Assembly (NCBI GenBank): GCA_044507775.1
Contig: JBIQIY010000002.1
Span: 248,001-312,000 of the forward strand
DNA from: Chryseosolibacter sp044507775
GTDB taxonomy: Bacteria; Bacteroidota; Bacteroidia; Cytophagales; Cyclobacteriaceae
DNA length: 64,000 bases
Direction of reading: 5' to 3'
Part shown: positions 43,208 through 51,852 of the stretch, in pieces
Layout of the letters: each line of letters starts with the position of its first letter
Numbering within the stretch: the stretch's first letter is position 1
Notes under the pieces: model-generated
Database searches by the model: none
The model's input: only the letters and a program-made list of their open reading frames with translations
Told to the model about the DNA's origin: nothing
Made by a program: the position numbers and the translations under genes

Positions 43208-43218
43208 TTTCGGCGAAA

Positions 43219-43593
43219 TTAATCTGAATTTTTATCCGCAGGCGGGATATGAAGGCTCTTGATCAGTTCTTCTATCTTGAATGCGTTTTCTTCTGTCTCG
43301 TCAATAATGAATATAAGTTCGGGAATAACCCTGACCTGTTTCCGGATTCGTTCACCGAGCGCTTTTCTGATTTCGCCCTTTCCGCGGTTTAGTTTCTCGA
43401 GTGTTTGAGCCTTGTCCTTTGCCAGCATCATGCTGATGTATACTTTGGCGACTCCCAGGTCAGCGCTCATGTCTACATCTGAAATAGAGACCAGGGTGTT
43501 ATCGAGGATGCCGCGTTTGTCGCGTTGAAAGATATCGCTTAGCTCCTTTTGAATTAAACGTCCGAATTTCTGCTGTCTGGTCGATCCCGCCAT
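43219..43593 (-). CDS. rbfA: Ribosome-binding factor A
   Basis: A 124-residue KH-fold protein that helps mature the 5' end of 16S rRNA in 30S subunits. Seen: N-terminal STRQQKFGRLIQKELSDIF, the AKVYISMM strand and the RVIPELIFIIDETEE segment typical of RbfA, then a short variable C-terminal tail. It precedes the LolC/E-type permease by 11 bases, a neighbour pairing I recall from other Bacteroidota. Confidence 0.95.
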   Translation of the reverse strand: MAGSTRQQKFGRLIQKELSDIFQRDKRGILDNTLVSISDVDMSADLGVAKVYISMMLAKDKAQTLEKLNRGKGEIRKALGERIRKQVRVIPELIFIIDETEENAFKIEELIKSLHIPPADKNSD

Positions 43594-43707
43594 GGCTGAT
43601 AAATTAACTTTACGAATGAATAAGGAACACCATTAAAAAACAATAGATTCCGCTTTAAACTTCGCATTTACTGCTCTAATTTTCTGCCAAATACTAATTC
43701 ATAGAAA

Positions 43708-45105
43708 TTGATCCGCTATTTCCGAATAAATGACCCTTACCGGTTGGTTGGACTCTTTGTACTGCTGCTTTTGATGTATCTCCCCCTGATGATCGTAGAT
43801 GATCACCTCACCGTGCCGGAGCTACGGGACCTGCTGCTGGGTGAAAAACAAAATGAGGGCTACAAGATGTACCGGGAAGTAGTTGATAACAGCGCACCCC
43901 TTGCCGCGTGGACGCATGAACTTCTTGACAGCGTTTTTGGCCGGTCGATTCTGGCGCGTCACATCCTCGCCTTCATCATCATTTTTTTGCAAAGCGCGTA
44001 TGTAGGCGTTCTCTTCATCTCCAAGCGGGTACTCAGCGAGAACACATACATTCCTTCCCTGATGTTCGCTTTACTCTTCTTCTTTTCCTATGATACATTG
44101 TCTCTTTCAAACGAACTTCTCGGTTCCGGTTTTCTGCTTCTCGCGCTGAACAACATTTTTGCGGAAATTGAATTCCGGAATGAACGAGATGAAAGTATTT
44201 TCAACGTCGGGATCTGCATCAGTCTCGCGTCACTGTTCGCGTTTTCTTTTGTCGTATACCTCTTCTGCGCCATCGTCATTCTCCTGGTCTTCACCCGCAG
44301 CACGGTGAGGAAGCACCTGCTTTTGATTTTTGGATTCCTGTTGCCGCATTTGCTCACGCTGAGCATTGCCTATCTCAGCGACTCCACGAGGGAGCTTTGG
44401 AACTATTTCTATCTGCCGAATCTGTCCTTTGAACGCGTACGATTCGTCGACGCCGAAACGTTGCTGACTCTGGCAGCGATTCCATTGCTATATTTTTCGA
44501 TATCGCTTTTCATGCTAAACCGCGAGGCGAGATTCAGTAAGTATCAATCGCAGATCCTTCAGGCGGTTCTGTTGTGGGTGGTATTTTCAGTACTGTTTGT
44601 GCTCTATGCAAAAGACCTCCGTCCGCAGACACTCATAGTTTTCATTCCCGGGATTTCGTTGCTCTTAACGCATTTCTTCCTGCTGATCCGGAGAAAAAAG
44701 TTTGTGAATCTCAATTTCTGGGTGCTTCTGATCGGTATCATTACCGTGGCATACCTTGCGCGTTTTGAAAAGATCCCGTCCGTCGATTATAGTAAGCTTC
44801 TCGTACGGGATGATCCGGACCAGGTAAGGGACAAGCGGATTCTGATTCTAAGTGACGACGTTGACCTTTACCATGCGAACTATCTCGCAACGCCTTTTCT
44901 AAACTGGCGTTTGTCTGAGGAGATATTCCGCAACCCCGATTATTACGACAATGTGACCCGGGTATACCGATCGTTTAAGAACGATCCGCCGGATATTATT
45001 TACGATCGGGAAAATCTCTTAAAAGATTTCTTTTTCAGGATGCCGGAGATCGGTGACGGCTATATCCGCGAGGGAGAGCGCTACACGCGCAAGATCAGCA
45101 ACTGA
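43708..45105 (+). CDS. Polytopic membrane protein, unknown
   Basis: A 465-residue protein with about ten membrane helices in the first 350 residues and a soluble C-terminal part of about 100 residues. The latter includes ILILSDDVDLYHANYLATPFLNWRLSEE and ends in a basic tail. The layout resembles GT-C type glycosyltransferases or DUF6427-like Bacteroidota membrane proteins, but no catalytic Asp pair in the first loop is convincing. The start is TTG; no in-frame ATG lies nearby before the first helix. The last 11 bases overlap the 3' end of convergent rpiB. Confidence 0.7.
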   Translation: MIRYFRINDPYRLVGLFVLLLLMYLPLMIVDDHLTVPELRDLLLGEKQNEGYKMYREVVDNSAPLAAWTHELLDSVFGRSILARHILAFIIIFLQSAYVGVLFISKRVLSENTYIPSLMFALLFFFSYDTLSLSNELLGSGFLLLALNNIFAEIEFRNERDESIFNVGICISLASLFAFSFVVYLFCAIVILLVFTRSTVRKHLLLIFGFLLPHLLTLSIAYLSDSTRELWNYFYLPNLSFERVRFVDAETLLTLAAIPLLYFSISLFMLNREARFSKYQSQILQAVLLWVVFSVLFVLYAKDLRPQTLIVFIPGISLLLTHFFLLIRRKKFVNLNFWVLLIGIITVAYLARFEKIPSVDYSKLLVRDDPDQVRDKRILILSDDVDLYHANYLATPFLNWRLSEEIFRNPDYYDNVTRVYRSFKNDPPDIIYDRENLLKDFFFRMPEIGDGYIREGERYTRKISN

Positions 45106-45526
45106 TCTTGTCGACCCGGCGTCCATGGCGGCCACCCTCAAAAGTTTCGGTCAAAAAACGCGCGGCGATTTTTTCCGCCACGCTGTAGTCGACAAAGCGC
45201 GCTGGCAGGCAGAGGATGTTTGCGTTGTTGTGGGTCCGTGCCAGGACTGCAAGTTCTTCGATCCAGCAGATAGCCGCCCGAATACCCTGGTGCTTGTTGG
45301 CCGTCATCGCCACTCCGTTTGCACTTCCGCAGATGAGGATTCCGAGATCGAACTCCCTTTTCTCAACCGCAGATGCAACCGCATGGGCGAAGTCAGGGTA
45401 ATCCGCTGACTCGCTGGTGTGGGTCCCGAAGTCCTTTGGCTCGTAACCCTGGCCTTCCAGCCACTTTATCAGTCTTCCCTTGTATTCAAAACCGGCGTGG
45501 TCTCCGCCGATCGCTATCTTAGTCAT
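45095..45526 (-). CDS. rpiB: Ribose 5-phosphate isomerase B
   Basis: A 143-residue RpiB/LacAB-family enzyme of the pentose phosphate pathway interconverting ribose 5-phosphate and ribulose 5-phosphate. Seen: IGGDHAGFEYK (6-16), the catalytic Cys66 in ICGSANGVAMTANK, and His99 in ARTHNNANILCLPAR. The gene overlaps the upstream tatC stop by 8 bases, so glyA-tatC-rpiB form one operon. Confidence 0.97.
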   Translation of the reverse strand: MTKIAIGGDHAGFEYKGRLIKWLEGQGYEPKDFGTHTSESADYPDFAHAVASAVEKREFDLGILICGSANGVAMTANKHQGIRAAICWIEELAVLARTHNNANILCLPARFVDYSVAEKIAARFLTETFEGGRHGRRVDKISC

Positions 45527-46394
45527 TATGCGTCAGATTTTGTTCCTGTTCTTTCCGAAGGTCTTCAGCTTCCTCTCTTTCTTTCTGACGAACAACCCCG
45601 GCTGAAATTAAAATACTGATTTCATAAAGCAAGTACAACGGGATTGAGATCAGGCTTTGGCTCAACGGGTCGGCAGTAGGCGTAACGATAGCGCCGATGA
45701 TGAGTATGATAACAACGGCATGCTTGCGGTACCTTCTCAAGAATGAGGGCGTGACAATACCGACTTTTGTCAGAAAGAACATGACCACCGGCAGCTGAAA
45801 GAGGACGCCGCTTCCAAAGACCACACCCACAACGGTACCAACATACGATGTTATGTCAAATTCGTTTACGATCATGTCGCTGATCTGGTAGTTAGCCAGG
45901 AACGAGATCATAATCGGAGACATGATATAATAGCCGAACAGGACGCCGAGCAGAAAAAGAAAAGAGATCGCGGCAACAGCTCCCCGGGACGAATTTTTTT
46001 CGCGGGGATATAATCCGGGTTTAATGAAGCGCCACAATTCCCACGTCACATAAGGGAAGGCCACGATAATGCCGATGACGAAAGACGAGACGATGTGCAT
46101 CGAGAACTGTCCCGTCATGAAACGACTCTGTACCTTGAAGGGTATTTCTTGCACGCACAGCGCATCTCCGGAACCCAGTAAATGACCCAGGTTGCAAAGC
46201 CAGACAAACGTGGGAAAGTCGACGCGCGCGGGAGCAAAGACGATGTGCTGAAAAATCCAGGGGGCGGCGATAAAGGCGCCAATCGTGAAGATCAACACGG
46301 CTGCGAGCGACCGGACAACGTGCCATCTCAGCTCCTCGAGATGTTCGAGGAAGCTCATCTCTTTTTCCTGTATCGGTTCCTGGTCTAAGGCCAT
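45519..46394 (-). CDS. tatC: Twin-arginine translocase subunit TatC
   Basis: A 291-residue inner-membrane protein with six helices that forms the substrate receptor of the Tat pathway. Seen: N-terminal MSFLEHLEELRWHVVRS, the first-loop FPTFVWL region, FPYVTWELWRFIKPGLY with the conserved Glu, and the later LPVVMFFLTKVGIVTP. An extra loop between helices 1 and 2 (about 70-100) is longer than in E. coli, as is common in Bacteroidota. tatA is not in the window. It follows glyA by 31 bases. Confidence 0.97.
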   Translation of the reverse strand: MALDQEPIQEKEMSFLEHLEELRWHVVRSLAAVLIFTIGAFIAAPWIFQHIVFAPARVDFPTFVWLCNLGHLLGSGDALCVQEIPFKVQSRFMTGQFSMHIVSSFVIGIIVAFPYVTWELWRFIKPGLYPREKNSSRGAVAAISFLFLLGVLFGYYIMSPIMISFLANYQISDMIVNEFDITSYVGTVVGVVFGSGVLFQLPVVMFFLTKVGIVTPSFLRRYRKHAVVIILIIGAIVTPTADPLSQSLISIPLYLLYEISILISAGVVRQKEREEAEDLRKEQEQNLTHND

Positions 46395-46425
46395 GTTGAA
46401 GTGACTGAATTAAACTTCCTCTGAA

Positions 46426-47694
46426 TTAGTACAACGGGAATTTTTGCATGAAGCGGTTGACTTTTCTTTTCACAGATTTCAAGTGTTTAGGATCGTCCGG
46501 TTTTTGAAGCGCCTCATCAATCAGGTCGACTACTTTCAGGAGGTCTTTTTCTACCATTCCACGGGTGGTAACCGCGGGAGTGCCGATGCGCATTCCCGAA
46601 GTCACGAACGGCGACTGCGTGTCAAAGGGCACCATGTTCTTGTTGATCGTAATGTCGGCCTGAATGAGCGCTTCTTCGGCTTGCTTGCCCGTCAGCTTCT
46701 TGGAGCGAAGATCGATCAGCATCAAATGATTGTCCGTGCCGCCTGAAATGATCTTGTATCCTTTCTCAACGAACGCGCCCGCCATTGCCTTGGCATTCCG
46801 CGCTACCTGCACAACGTAGTCCATATATTCATCGGACAGCGCTTCTTGAAAAGAGACCGCTTTGGCAGCAATCACATGTTCAAGCGGTCCTCCCTGTGTG
46901 CCGGGAAATACTCCTGAGTCCAGGATTGAGCCTAGCTTTCGAATTTCACCCTTCGGAGTTTTAAGGCCCCAGGGGTTGTCAATATTCTTGCCGACCATAA
47001 CCATTCCTCCGCGGGGACCTCGAAGTGTTTTATGCGTCGTCGTCGTCACCACGTGACAGTATTCCATCGGGTCGTTCAACAATCCGCGTGCGATGAGTCC
47101 TGCCGGGTGCGCGATGTCAGCCATCAGGATCGCACCCACACTATCAGCCGCTTCGCGCAACTTCTTGTAATCCCAATCACGGCTATACGCTGAAGCGCCA
47201 CAGATGATCATCCGGGGTTTTTCGCGTTGTGCTATTTCCAGAACCTTGTCGAAATCGATTGTACCAGTTTCCTGCTCGACTCCGTAAAAGACGGGTTGAT
47301 ACAGTTTTCCGGAAAAATTTACCGGCGAGCCGTGCGTAAGGTGGCCGCCGTGTGAAAGATCAAATCCCAGTATTTTGTCGCCCGGCTTGAGGCACGCGAG
47401 CATGACCGACGCATTAGCCTGTGCGCCCGAATGAGGCTGCACATTCGCCCATTCTGCGCCGAATAATTCCTTCGCCCGGTCAATGGCAAGTTGTTCGATT
47501 TCATCAACGATCTCACAACCACCGTAGTAGCGCTTCCCTGGCAATCCCTCCGCATATTTGTTGGTCAGGACAGTACCCATAGCTTTCATTACCTGGGGGG
47601 AGGTAAAATTTTCGGAGGCTATTAGTTCAATCCCGTTCTGTTGTCGTTCTTTTTCTTTTTCGATGAGATCGAAGATGACTTTATCTTTTTTCAT
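46426..47694 (-). CDS. glyA: Serine hydroxymethyltransferase
   Basis: A 422-residue PLP enzyme linking serine/glycine to one-carbon tetrahydrofolate metabolism. Seen: IELIASENF near the N-terminus, NKYAEGLPGKRYYGGCE, the Asp192 cofactor contact in MADIAHPAGL, and the Schiff-base Lys222 in TTTTHKTLRGPRGG. Length and motifs are normal. It begins the operon glyA-tatC-rpiB and has a strong promoter upstream. Confidence 0.98.
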   Translation of the reverse strand: MKKDKVIFDLIEKEKERQQNGIELIASENFTSPQVMKAMGTVLTNKYAEGLPGKRYYGGCEIVDEIEQLAIDRAKELFGAEWANVQPHSGAQANASVMLACLKPGDKILGFDLSHGGHLTHGSPVNFSGKLYQPVFYGVEQETGTIDFDKVLEIAQREKPRMIICGASAYSRDWDYKKLREAADSVGAILMADIAHPAGLIARGLLNDPMEYCHVVTTTTHKTLRGPRGGMVMVGKNIDNPWGLKTPKGEIRKLGSILDSGVFPGTQGGPLEHVIAAKAVSFQEALSDEYMDYVVQVARNAKAMAGAFVEKGYKIISGGTDNHLMLIDLRSKKLTGKQAEEALIQADITINKNMVPFDTQSPFVTSGMRIGTPAVTTRGMVEKDLLKVVDLIDEALQKPDDPKHLKSVKRKVNRFMQKFPLY

Positions 47695-47714
47695 GAACGG
47701 ATTTTAGAGACGCG

Positions 47715-47747
47715 CAAAAATAGGAGAGTTAAACCCGAAATCCCAAA
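47715..47747 (-). promoter_or_regulatory. Promoter of glyA-tatC-rpiB
   Basis: TTTG (47744-47747), 21 bases, TATTTTTG (47715-47722) on the minus strand: full consensus with allowed spacing, 20 bases before the glyA ATG. Confidence 0.7.
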
Positions 47748-47774
47748 GCGCTTATATCAATTCGTTTAAATCTT

Positions 47775-48524
47775 TTACCAGGAGCCGCTGCTTCCTCCAC
47801 CACTGAAACCGCCTCCTCCACCCGAGAAGCCCCCGCCACCGAAGCCGCCGCCGAACCCACCGCCACCGCGACCTCCGAAGCCTCCGCCATACCATCCTGC
47901 TCCTGACGACCAACCTCCGCGACGGAATCCGCCCCGGCCTCCGCCCCCCATCCTGCTGATCAGGATAATAATGACCAGAATGATCAGCGTTCCCCAAACG
48001 GAGCCGCCGCGTCCGCGCCGTCCAGTAGAAGGTGACTGATCAGCCTGGTATTCTCCGCCAATCGCCCGGACGATAGAGACAACAGCCGCGCCGATTCCTC
48101 CTGCGTAGTCGTTTTGACGGAAGTGCGGAGCGATTTCGTTCCGTATGATCTGGTTACAAATCGCATCGGGCAATACACCCTCCAGGCCTTCGCCCACTTC
48201 GATTCTTACCTTGCGGTCGTCCATGGCCACAAATAGCAACACACCGTTATCCTTGTCTGCCTGGCCCAGCTTCCAGTGTTCGGCCACGCGAAAGGTGTAG
48301 TCCTCGATCGGAGCACCATCCAACGTCTTGATGATCAGCACTGCAATCTGGTTGGAGGTGGAATCCTCATAAGCCTTCAGCACCTGCTCAAGCTGGTTGA
48401 CGAATGCCGGAGTCAGTGCCTTCGCCTCATCGTGCACCCGAACGTCCCATAATTCCGGAACAGGTGGCTGCGCGGCCAGAAACAGCGGTAACAGAAGAAA
48501 GAAAACCAGGATTGATCTTTTCAT
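47775..48524 (-). CDS. Secreted TPM-domain protein with Gly-rich tail
   Basis: A 249-residue YgcG-type protein: signal peptide (1-19, ending FLAAQP), TPM domain (about 25-150, with NQIAVLIIKTLDGAPIEDYTF and NGVLLFVAMDDRKVRIEVGEGLEG), a membrane helix (about 178-195), and a C-terminal glycine-rich tail with repeated GGGFGGG and ending SGSW. TPM domains are alpha-beta folds found in photosystem II repair factors and in these bacterial pairs; the role here is unknown. I place the start at 48524 to give a proper signal peptide. An ATG at 48548 overlaps the upstream stop (TAATG) and could be the true coupled start. Confidence 0.88.
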   Translation of the reverse strand: MKRSILVFFLLLPLFLAAQPPVPELWDVRVHDEAKALTPAFVNQLEQVLKAYEDSTSNQIAVLIIKTLDGAPIEDYTFRVAEHWKLGQADKDNGVLLFVAMDDRKVRIEVGEGLEGVLPDAICNQIIRNEIAPHFRQNDYAGGIGAAVVSIVRAIGGEYQADQSPSTGRRGRGGSVWGTLIILVIIILISRMGGGGRGGFRRGGWSSGAGWYGGGFGGRGGGGFGGGFGGGGFSGGGGGFSGGGSSGSW

Positions 48525-48547
48525 TTCACCAGTGGGGCTTGGGGTCA

Positions 48548-49207
48548 TTAATTTATCCGAAGGTCGTCGCGCAATTCGTTAATGTCGTCCGCCGTTTTGT
48601 GAAAACCTTTCTCCAGCAGGATCTCGCCACAACGCCTGATGCCGGCTTCAATGCCTTCGACTATTTTCCCCGTCCGAATATAACTCAACAGCTCTGAAAC
48701 GATGTGATCCCATTCTTTTTGTTCAACTACCTTGCTGATTCCCCTGTCGGCCATTACAATCACTTCATGCTCGAAAAAACTGATGAAGATCATGATGCCC
48801 GTGCGATGTCGCGTGTTAAAAATCTCTTCCTCGAGAAAAGCATTTTCGGCGCTTTGCCGGCACGCTTCGTCGAGGTAACTGCGCGAGATGAGCCAGCGTT
48901 TTAAGGAAGGCACCAGGTTCGGTATCACCGCACCGATCGCCCCACCTGCGACTACCACGCCAAAAATGAAAAGCGGATCGTAATAGATAGTGAGTGATGC
49001 ATCGATCACATAGCGATCAAGTATGATCATCAACACAAAGAAAAACATTCCACTGATCACGCCCGCCTTGTAGTTTGCAATCTCATAAGATCCGCTGCGC
49101 TCTACGATAACGGGAACGATCTCCCCTGATATCTTTTTTTCCGCTTCATGAACAGCAGCTTTGATGCGTTGAAGATCCGCTTCGCCAAATTTTTGCTTTA
49201 GTTTCAT
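48548..49207 (-). CDS. Membrane TPM-domain protein
   Basis: A 219-residue protein with a split TPM domain: N-terminal VHEAEKKISGEIVPVIVERSGSYE, two membrane helices (about 49-68 and 80-100), then the second half (about 108-200) with TGIMIFISFFEHEVIVMADRGISK and a Cys near ARRCGEILLEKGF-like sequence. Proteins of this type are commonly encoded next to a YgcG-type TPM protein and LemA; LemA is absent here. Function is unknown. It follows pdxJ by 32 bases. A -7 element TATCTTTG (49226-49233) lies between them. Confidence 0.87.
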   Translation of the reverse strand: MKLKQKFGEADLQRIKAAVHEAEKKISGEIVPVIVERSGSYEIANYKAGVISGMFFFVLMIILDRYVIDASLTIYYDPLFIFGVVVAGGAIGAVIPNLVPSLKRWLISRSYLDEACRQSAENAFLEEEIFNTRHRTGIMIFISFFEHEVIVMADRGISKVVEQKEWDHIVSELLSYIRTGKIVEGIEAGIRRCGEILLEKGFHKTADDINELRDDLRIN

Positions 49208-49225
49208 CCAAGTGATTTAGATCCT

Positions 49226-49233
49226 CAAAGATA
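49226..49233 (-). promoter_or_regulatory. -7 element upstream of the TPM pair
   Basis: TATCTTTG on the minus strand, 18 bases before the ATG at 49207. No clear TTTG occurs at the expected distance inside the pdxJ end. Confidence 0.3.
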
Positions 49234-49239
49234 GAGCCC

Positions 49240-49953
49240 TCACTCCAACTGTTGAAGGTATCGCTGAATTGTATTTTCAAGCCCCAGGTACAAGGCATCG
49301 CAAATGAGTGCATGCCCGATGGAAACTTCCTCGAGAGGCGCGACGTGTTTGTGGAAAAATGAAAGGTTGTGGAGGTCGAGGTCATGGCCTGCATTCACGC
49401 GCAGGCCCAGGCCGTGCGCAAGCCTGGCGCTCTCGGCGTAGGGCTTGACAGCAACCTCTTTCGAAACCAGAAATTCGCGGGCGTATGGCTCCGTATATAG
49501 TTCAACGCGGTCAGCGCCAACCTTTGCGGCACCTTCGACCATTCGAAGCACGGGGTCGACAAAGACAGACACCCGCACACCGGACGAACGGATTTCTTCG
49601 ACGACATCGCGCAGAAATTGTTCGTGTGTCAGGGTGTCCCACCCCGCGTTGGAGGTAATGGCATCCGGCCCATCGGGCACAAGTGTTGCCTGCGCGGGCT
49701 TCGCTTCCCGGATCAATTTCAAAAAACGGGCATCGGGATAGCCTTCAATATTAAACTCGGTCTTGACAACATCCTTTAACTGAATGACGTCATCATAGCG
49801 GATGTGCCTTTCGTCAGGTCGCGGATGTACCGTAATGCCCTGAGCGCCGAAGCGCTCACAGTCAATCGCGACCTTAATCACATCGGGATTATTTCCCCCC
49901 CGCGCATTTCGGAGTGTGGCAATTTTATTAATATTGACGCTGAGTCTTGTCAC
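49240..49953 (-). CDS. pdxJ: Pyridoxine 5'-phosphate synthase
   Basis: A 237-residue TIM-barrel enzyme condensing 1-deoxyxylulose 5-phosphate with 3-amino-2-oxopropyl phosphate in vitamin B6 synthesis. Seen: RLSVNINKIATLRNARGG at the N-terminus, the VHPRPDERHI segment with catalytic His and Arg, and VNAGHDLDLHNL near the C-terminus. I place the start at GTG 49953, where the family alignment begins. The frame stays open for 84 codons further upstream, but that part has low-complexity Ser-rich sequence and overlaps the divergent yqeY gene. A near-match -7 element ends 6 bases before the GTG. Confidence 0.96.
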   Translation of the reverse strand: MTRLSVNINKIATLRNARGGNNPDVIKVAIDCERFGAQGITVHPRPDERHIRYDDVIQLKDVVKTEFNIEGYPDARFLKLIREAKPAQATLVPDGPDAITSNAGWDTLTHEQFLRDVVEEIRSSGVRVSVFVDPVLRMVEGAAKVGADRVELYTEPYAREFLVSKEVAVKPYAESARLAHGLGLRVNAGHDLDLHNLSFFHKHVAPLEEVSIGHALICDALYLGLENTIQRYLQQLE

Positions 49954-50026
49954 AAGGAACAATTTTAATGCACTGATAACCTTAACGGTGTAAATTTTGT
50001 TCGAAAAAACCACAACCGCAAAAGCT

Positions 50027-50479
50027 ATGAGCCTGAAGCAACAGATTGATGCTGACATCAAGAGCGCAATGCTCGCGCGAAACAAAGAGGAACTGGAGGC
50101 GCTTCGCAGTATAAAATCGCTCATCCTGCTGGCTGAGACGGAGAAAGGCGGCGGAGATGAAATCACTTCAGAGGCCGAAAAAAAGCTTCTCATGAAGGCT
50201 GCCAAACAAAGAAAAGAGTCTGCGGAAATTTTCGAAGGCCAGAACAGAAAGGACCTTGCAGACCGCGAGTTGCTTCAACTGGAGGTCATCAATCGCTATC
50301 TTCCAAAACAATTATCCGAAGAAGAAATCAAATTCGCGTTGACCAACGTTATAAAGGAGGTCGGCGCTACGGGCCCCCAGGACATGGGTAAAGTTATGGG
50401 AGTCGCCACAAAAAAACTGGCAGGCCAGGCCGATGGAAAAGTTATATCGGAGCTTGTAAAGAAATTGCTTTCTCCTTGA
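50027..50479 (+). CDS. GatB/YqeY domain protein
   Basis: A 150-residue helical protein of the YqeY family, related to the tail domain of amidotransferase GatB. Seen: SLKQQIDADIKSAMLARNKE at the start, ESAEIFEGQNRKDLADRE in the middle and GPQDMGKVMGVATKKLAGQADGK at the end, all hallmarks. Function is not established; a tRNA-binding role is inferred from GatB. I chose the ATG at 50027; a TTG at 49997 would add 10 residues. The stop overlaps the TTG start of cvpA by 4 bases. Confidence 0.93.
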   Translation: MSLKQQIDADIKSAMLARNKEELEALRSIKSLILLAETEKGGGDEITSEAEKKLLMKAAKQRKESAEIFEGQNRKDLADRELLQLEVINRYLPKQLSEEEIKFALTNVIKEVGATGPQDMGKVMGVATKKLAGQADGKVISELVKKLLSP

Positions 50480-50976
50480 CAACAGCGGATATTATCCTTC
50501 TCGTGCTGATTCTCCTGGGAGCGTTTAGTGGCTACCGACAAGGATTCTTGCTTGCGCTTTTTTCATTCGCCGCCATTGTGCTCGGGGTGATCGGCGGCTT
50601 CAAGTTGATGGGATCCGCTATAGTACTGCTGGCGGATCGGTTCGATATTAATGAAACGGTACTCCCCTATGTCGCCTTTGCCGTCGTGTTTGTTGCCATC
50701 CTGATAGGCGTCAACCTGTTGGGCAAACTCCTGAAGACTTCAATTGACAAGACGCTTCTCGGCCACGTCGACCAGGCTGCTGGCGCGGGGCTGGGCTTGC
50801 TGAAGGCTGTGTTCCTCATCAGCGTTTCACTCTGGATACTCGACGCGCTCGACTTCGAATTGCCGTCAGGCTGGACAAGCGACTCCTGGTTGTTGCCGCG
50901 GGTTGAGTCTTTTGCTCCGCGCGCTGCCGTCTGGCTCGGCGACTACATTCCTTTTCTCAAGGACGTGCTTGCGTAA
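50476..50976 (+). CDS. CvpA family membrane protein
   Basis: A 166-residue protein with four membrane helices: ADIILLVLILLGAFSGYRQG (the family N-terminal signature), then 30-55, 65-90 and 100-125. The C-terminal part is short and polar. CvpA proteins are linked to colicin V production and envelope homeostasis; biochemical function is unknown. The start codon is TTG, coupled to the yqeY stop (TTGA). Confidence 0.9.
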   Translation: MTTADIILLVLILLGAFSGYRQGFLLALFSFAAIVLGVIGGFKLMGSAIVLLADRFDINETVLPYVAFAVVFVAILIGVNLLGKLLKTSIDKTLLGHVDQAAGAGLGLLKAVFLISVSLWILDALDFELPSGWTSDSWLLPRVESFAPRAAVWLGDYIPFLKDVLA

Positions 50977-51044
50977 GAATAACCGTTATTAGCATTTTTA
51001 TTGTGCCAATTTTTTCCCTTACTTATCGCTGCTAAAAACATAAC

Positions 51045-51797
51045 ATGCCCATTTCGGTAAAACAGGAAAACGGATTCAATTTTGTCGATGAAGGAGAAGG
51101 TCAGGTTCTTTTATTGTTGCACGGCCTCTTCGGTGCGCTGAGTAACTGGGAGGGGGTTGTCAACCGGTTTTCCAAAAACTTCCGGGTCGTGATACCCATG
51201 CTGCCGATCTATGAAATGCCGATCAAGGAAGCCGGTCTTGAAGGATTGAGAAAATTCGTGGAGGATTTTGTGGAATTCGAGGGCCTCAACGATCTCATTA
51301 TCATGGGTAACAGCCTCGGAGGACATGTGGCACTCCTGTATACGCTTCACAACAAGGATAAAGTCAGGAAACTCATTCTTACCGGGAGCTCGGGATTGTT
51401 CGAAGATTCTATGGGGGGCTCCTATCCCAAGCGCGGCAATTATGAGTACATCCGCGAGCGGGTAGCCTATACTTTCTATAACCCGGATGTAGCCACCAAG
51501 GAGCTCGTCGACGAAGTATTCGAAACGACGCGCAGCATTCCAAAATGCATGCGGATCGTCGCCATCGCCAAATCGGCTCAACGCCACAATATGGCGGACG
51601 ATATTCCGAACATCACCATTCCTACTTTGCTTGTTTGGGGATTAAACGATACAATTACACCACCGATGGTTGCGCATGAGTTCAACCGATTGATCCCCAA
51701 CTCGGAATTAAAATTTATAGACAAGTGTTGTCATGCTCCGATGATGGAGCATCCGGAAAAATTCAACCAGTTGGTGGAAACCTTTCTGGTGGCATAG
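51045..51797 (+). CDS. Alpha/beta hydrolase
   Basis: A 250-residue hydrolase with oxyanion segment LLLHGLFGALSNW, nucleophile elbow GNSLGG with Ser90, acid Asp202 in WGLNDTITP and His230 in DKCCHAPMMEHPEKF. The fold and triad fit esterase/C-C hydrolase types. Substrate is unknown. In Bacteroidota a gene of this type commonly lies near the CBS-nadK-porG block, as it does here (55 bases before the CBS gene). Confidence 0.92.
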   Translation: MPISVKQENGFNFVDEGEGQVLLLLHGLFGALSNWEGVVNRFSKNFRVVIPMLPIYEMPIKEAGLEGLRKFVEDFVEFEGLNDLIIMGNSLGGHVALLYTLHNKDKVRKLILTGSSGLFEDSMGGSYPKRGNYEYIRERVAYTFYNPDVATKELVDEVFETTRSIPKCMRIVAIAKSAQRHNMADDIPNITIPTLLVWGLNDTITPPMVAHEFNRLIPNSELKFIDKCCHAPMMEHPEKFNQLVETFLVA

Positions 51798-51815
51798 GTA
51801 TTAACAGTAGTTTTG
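51783..51815 (+). promoter_or_regulatory. Promoter upstream of the CBS gene
   Basis: TTTC (51783-51786), 21 bases, TAGTTTTG (51808-51815): exact -7 and one mismatch in -33. It starts inside the 3' end of the hydrolase gene and ends 37 bases before the ATG at 51853. Confidence 0.5.
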
Positions 51816-51852
51816 TTGAGCAGCGCATAGTTGGTCGCATAAATGATTCAGG

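Noticed and set aside
49954..50205. N-terminal extension of pdxJ
   Set aside because: The open frame upstream of GTG 49953 is Ser-rich, antisense to yqeY and does not match pyridoxine phosphate synthases.
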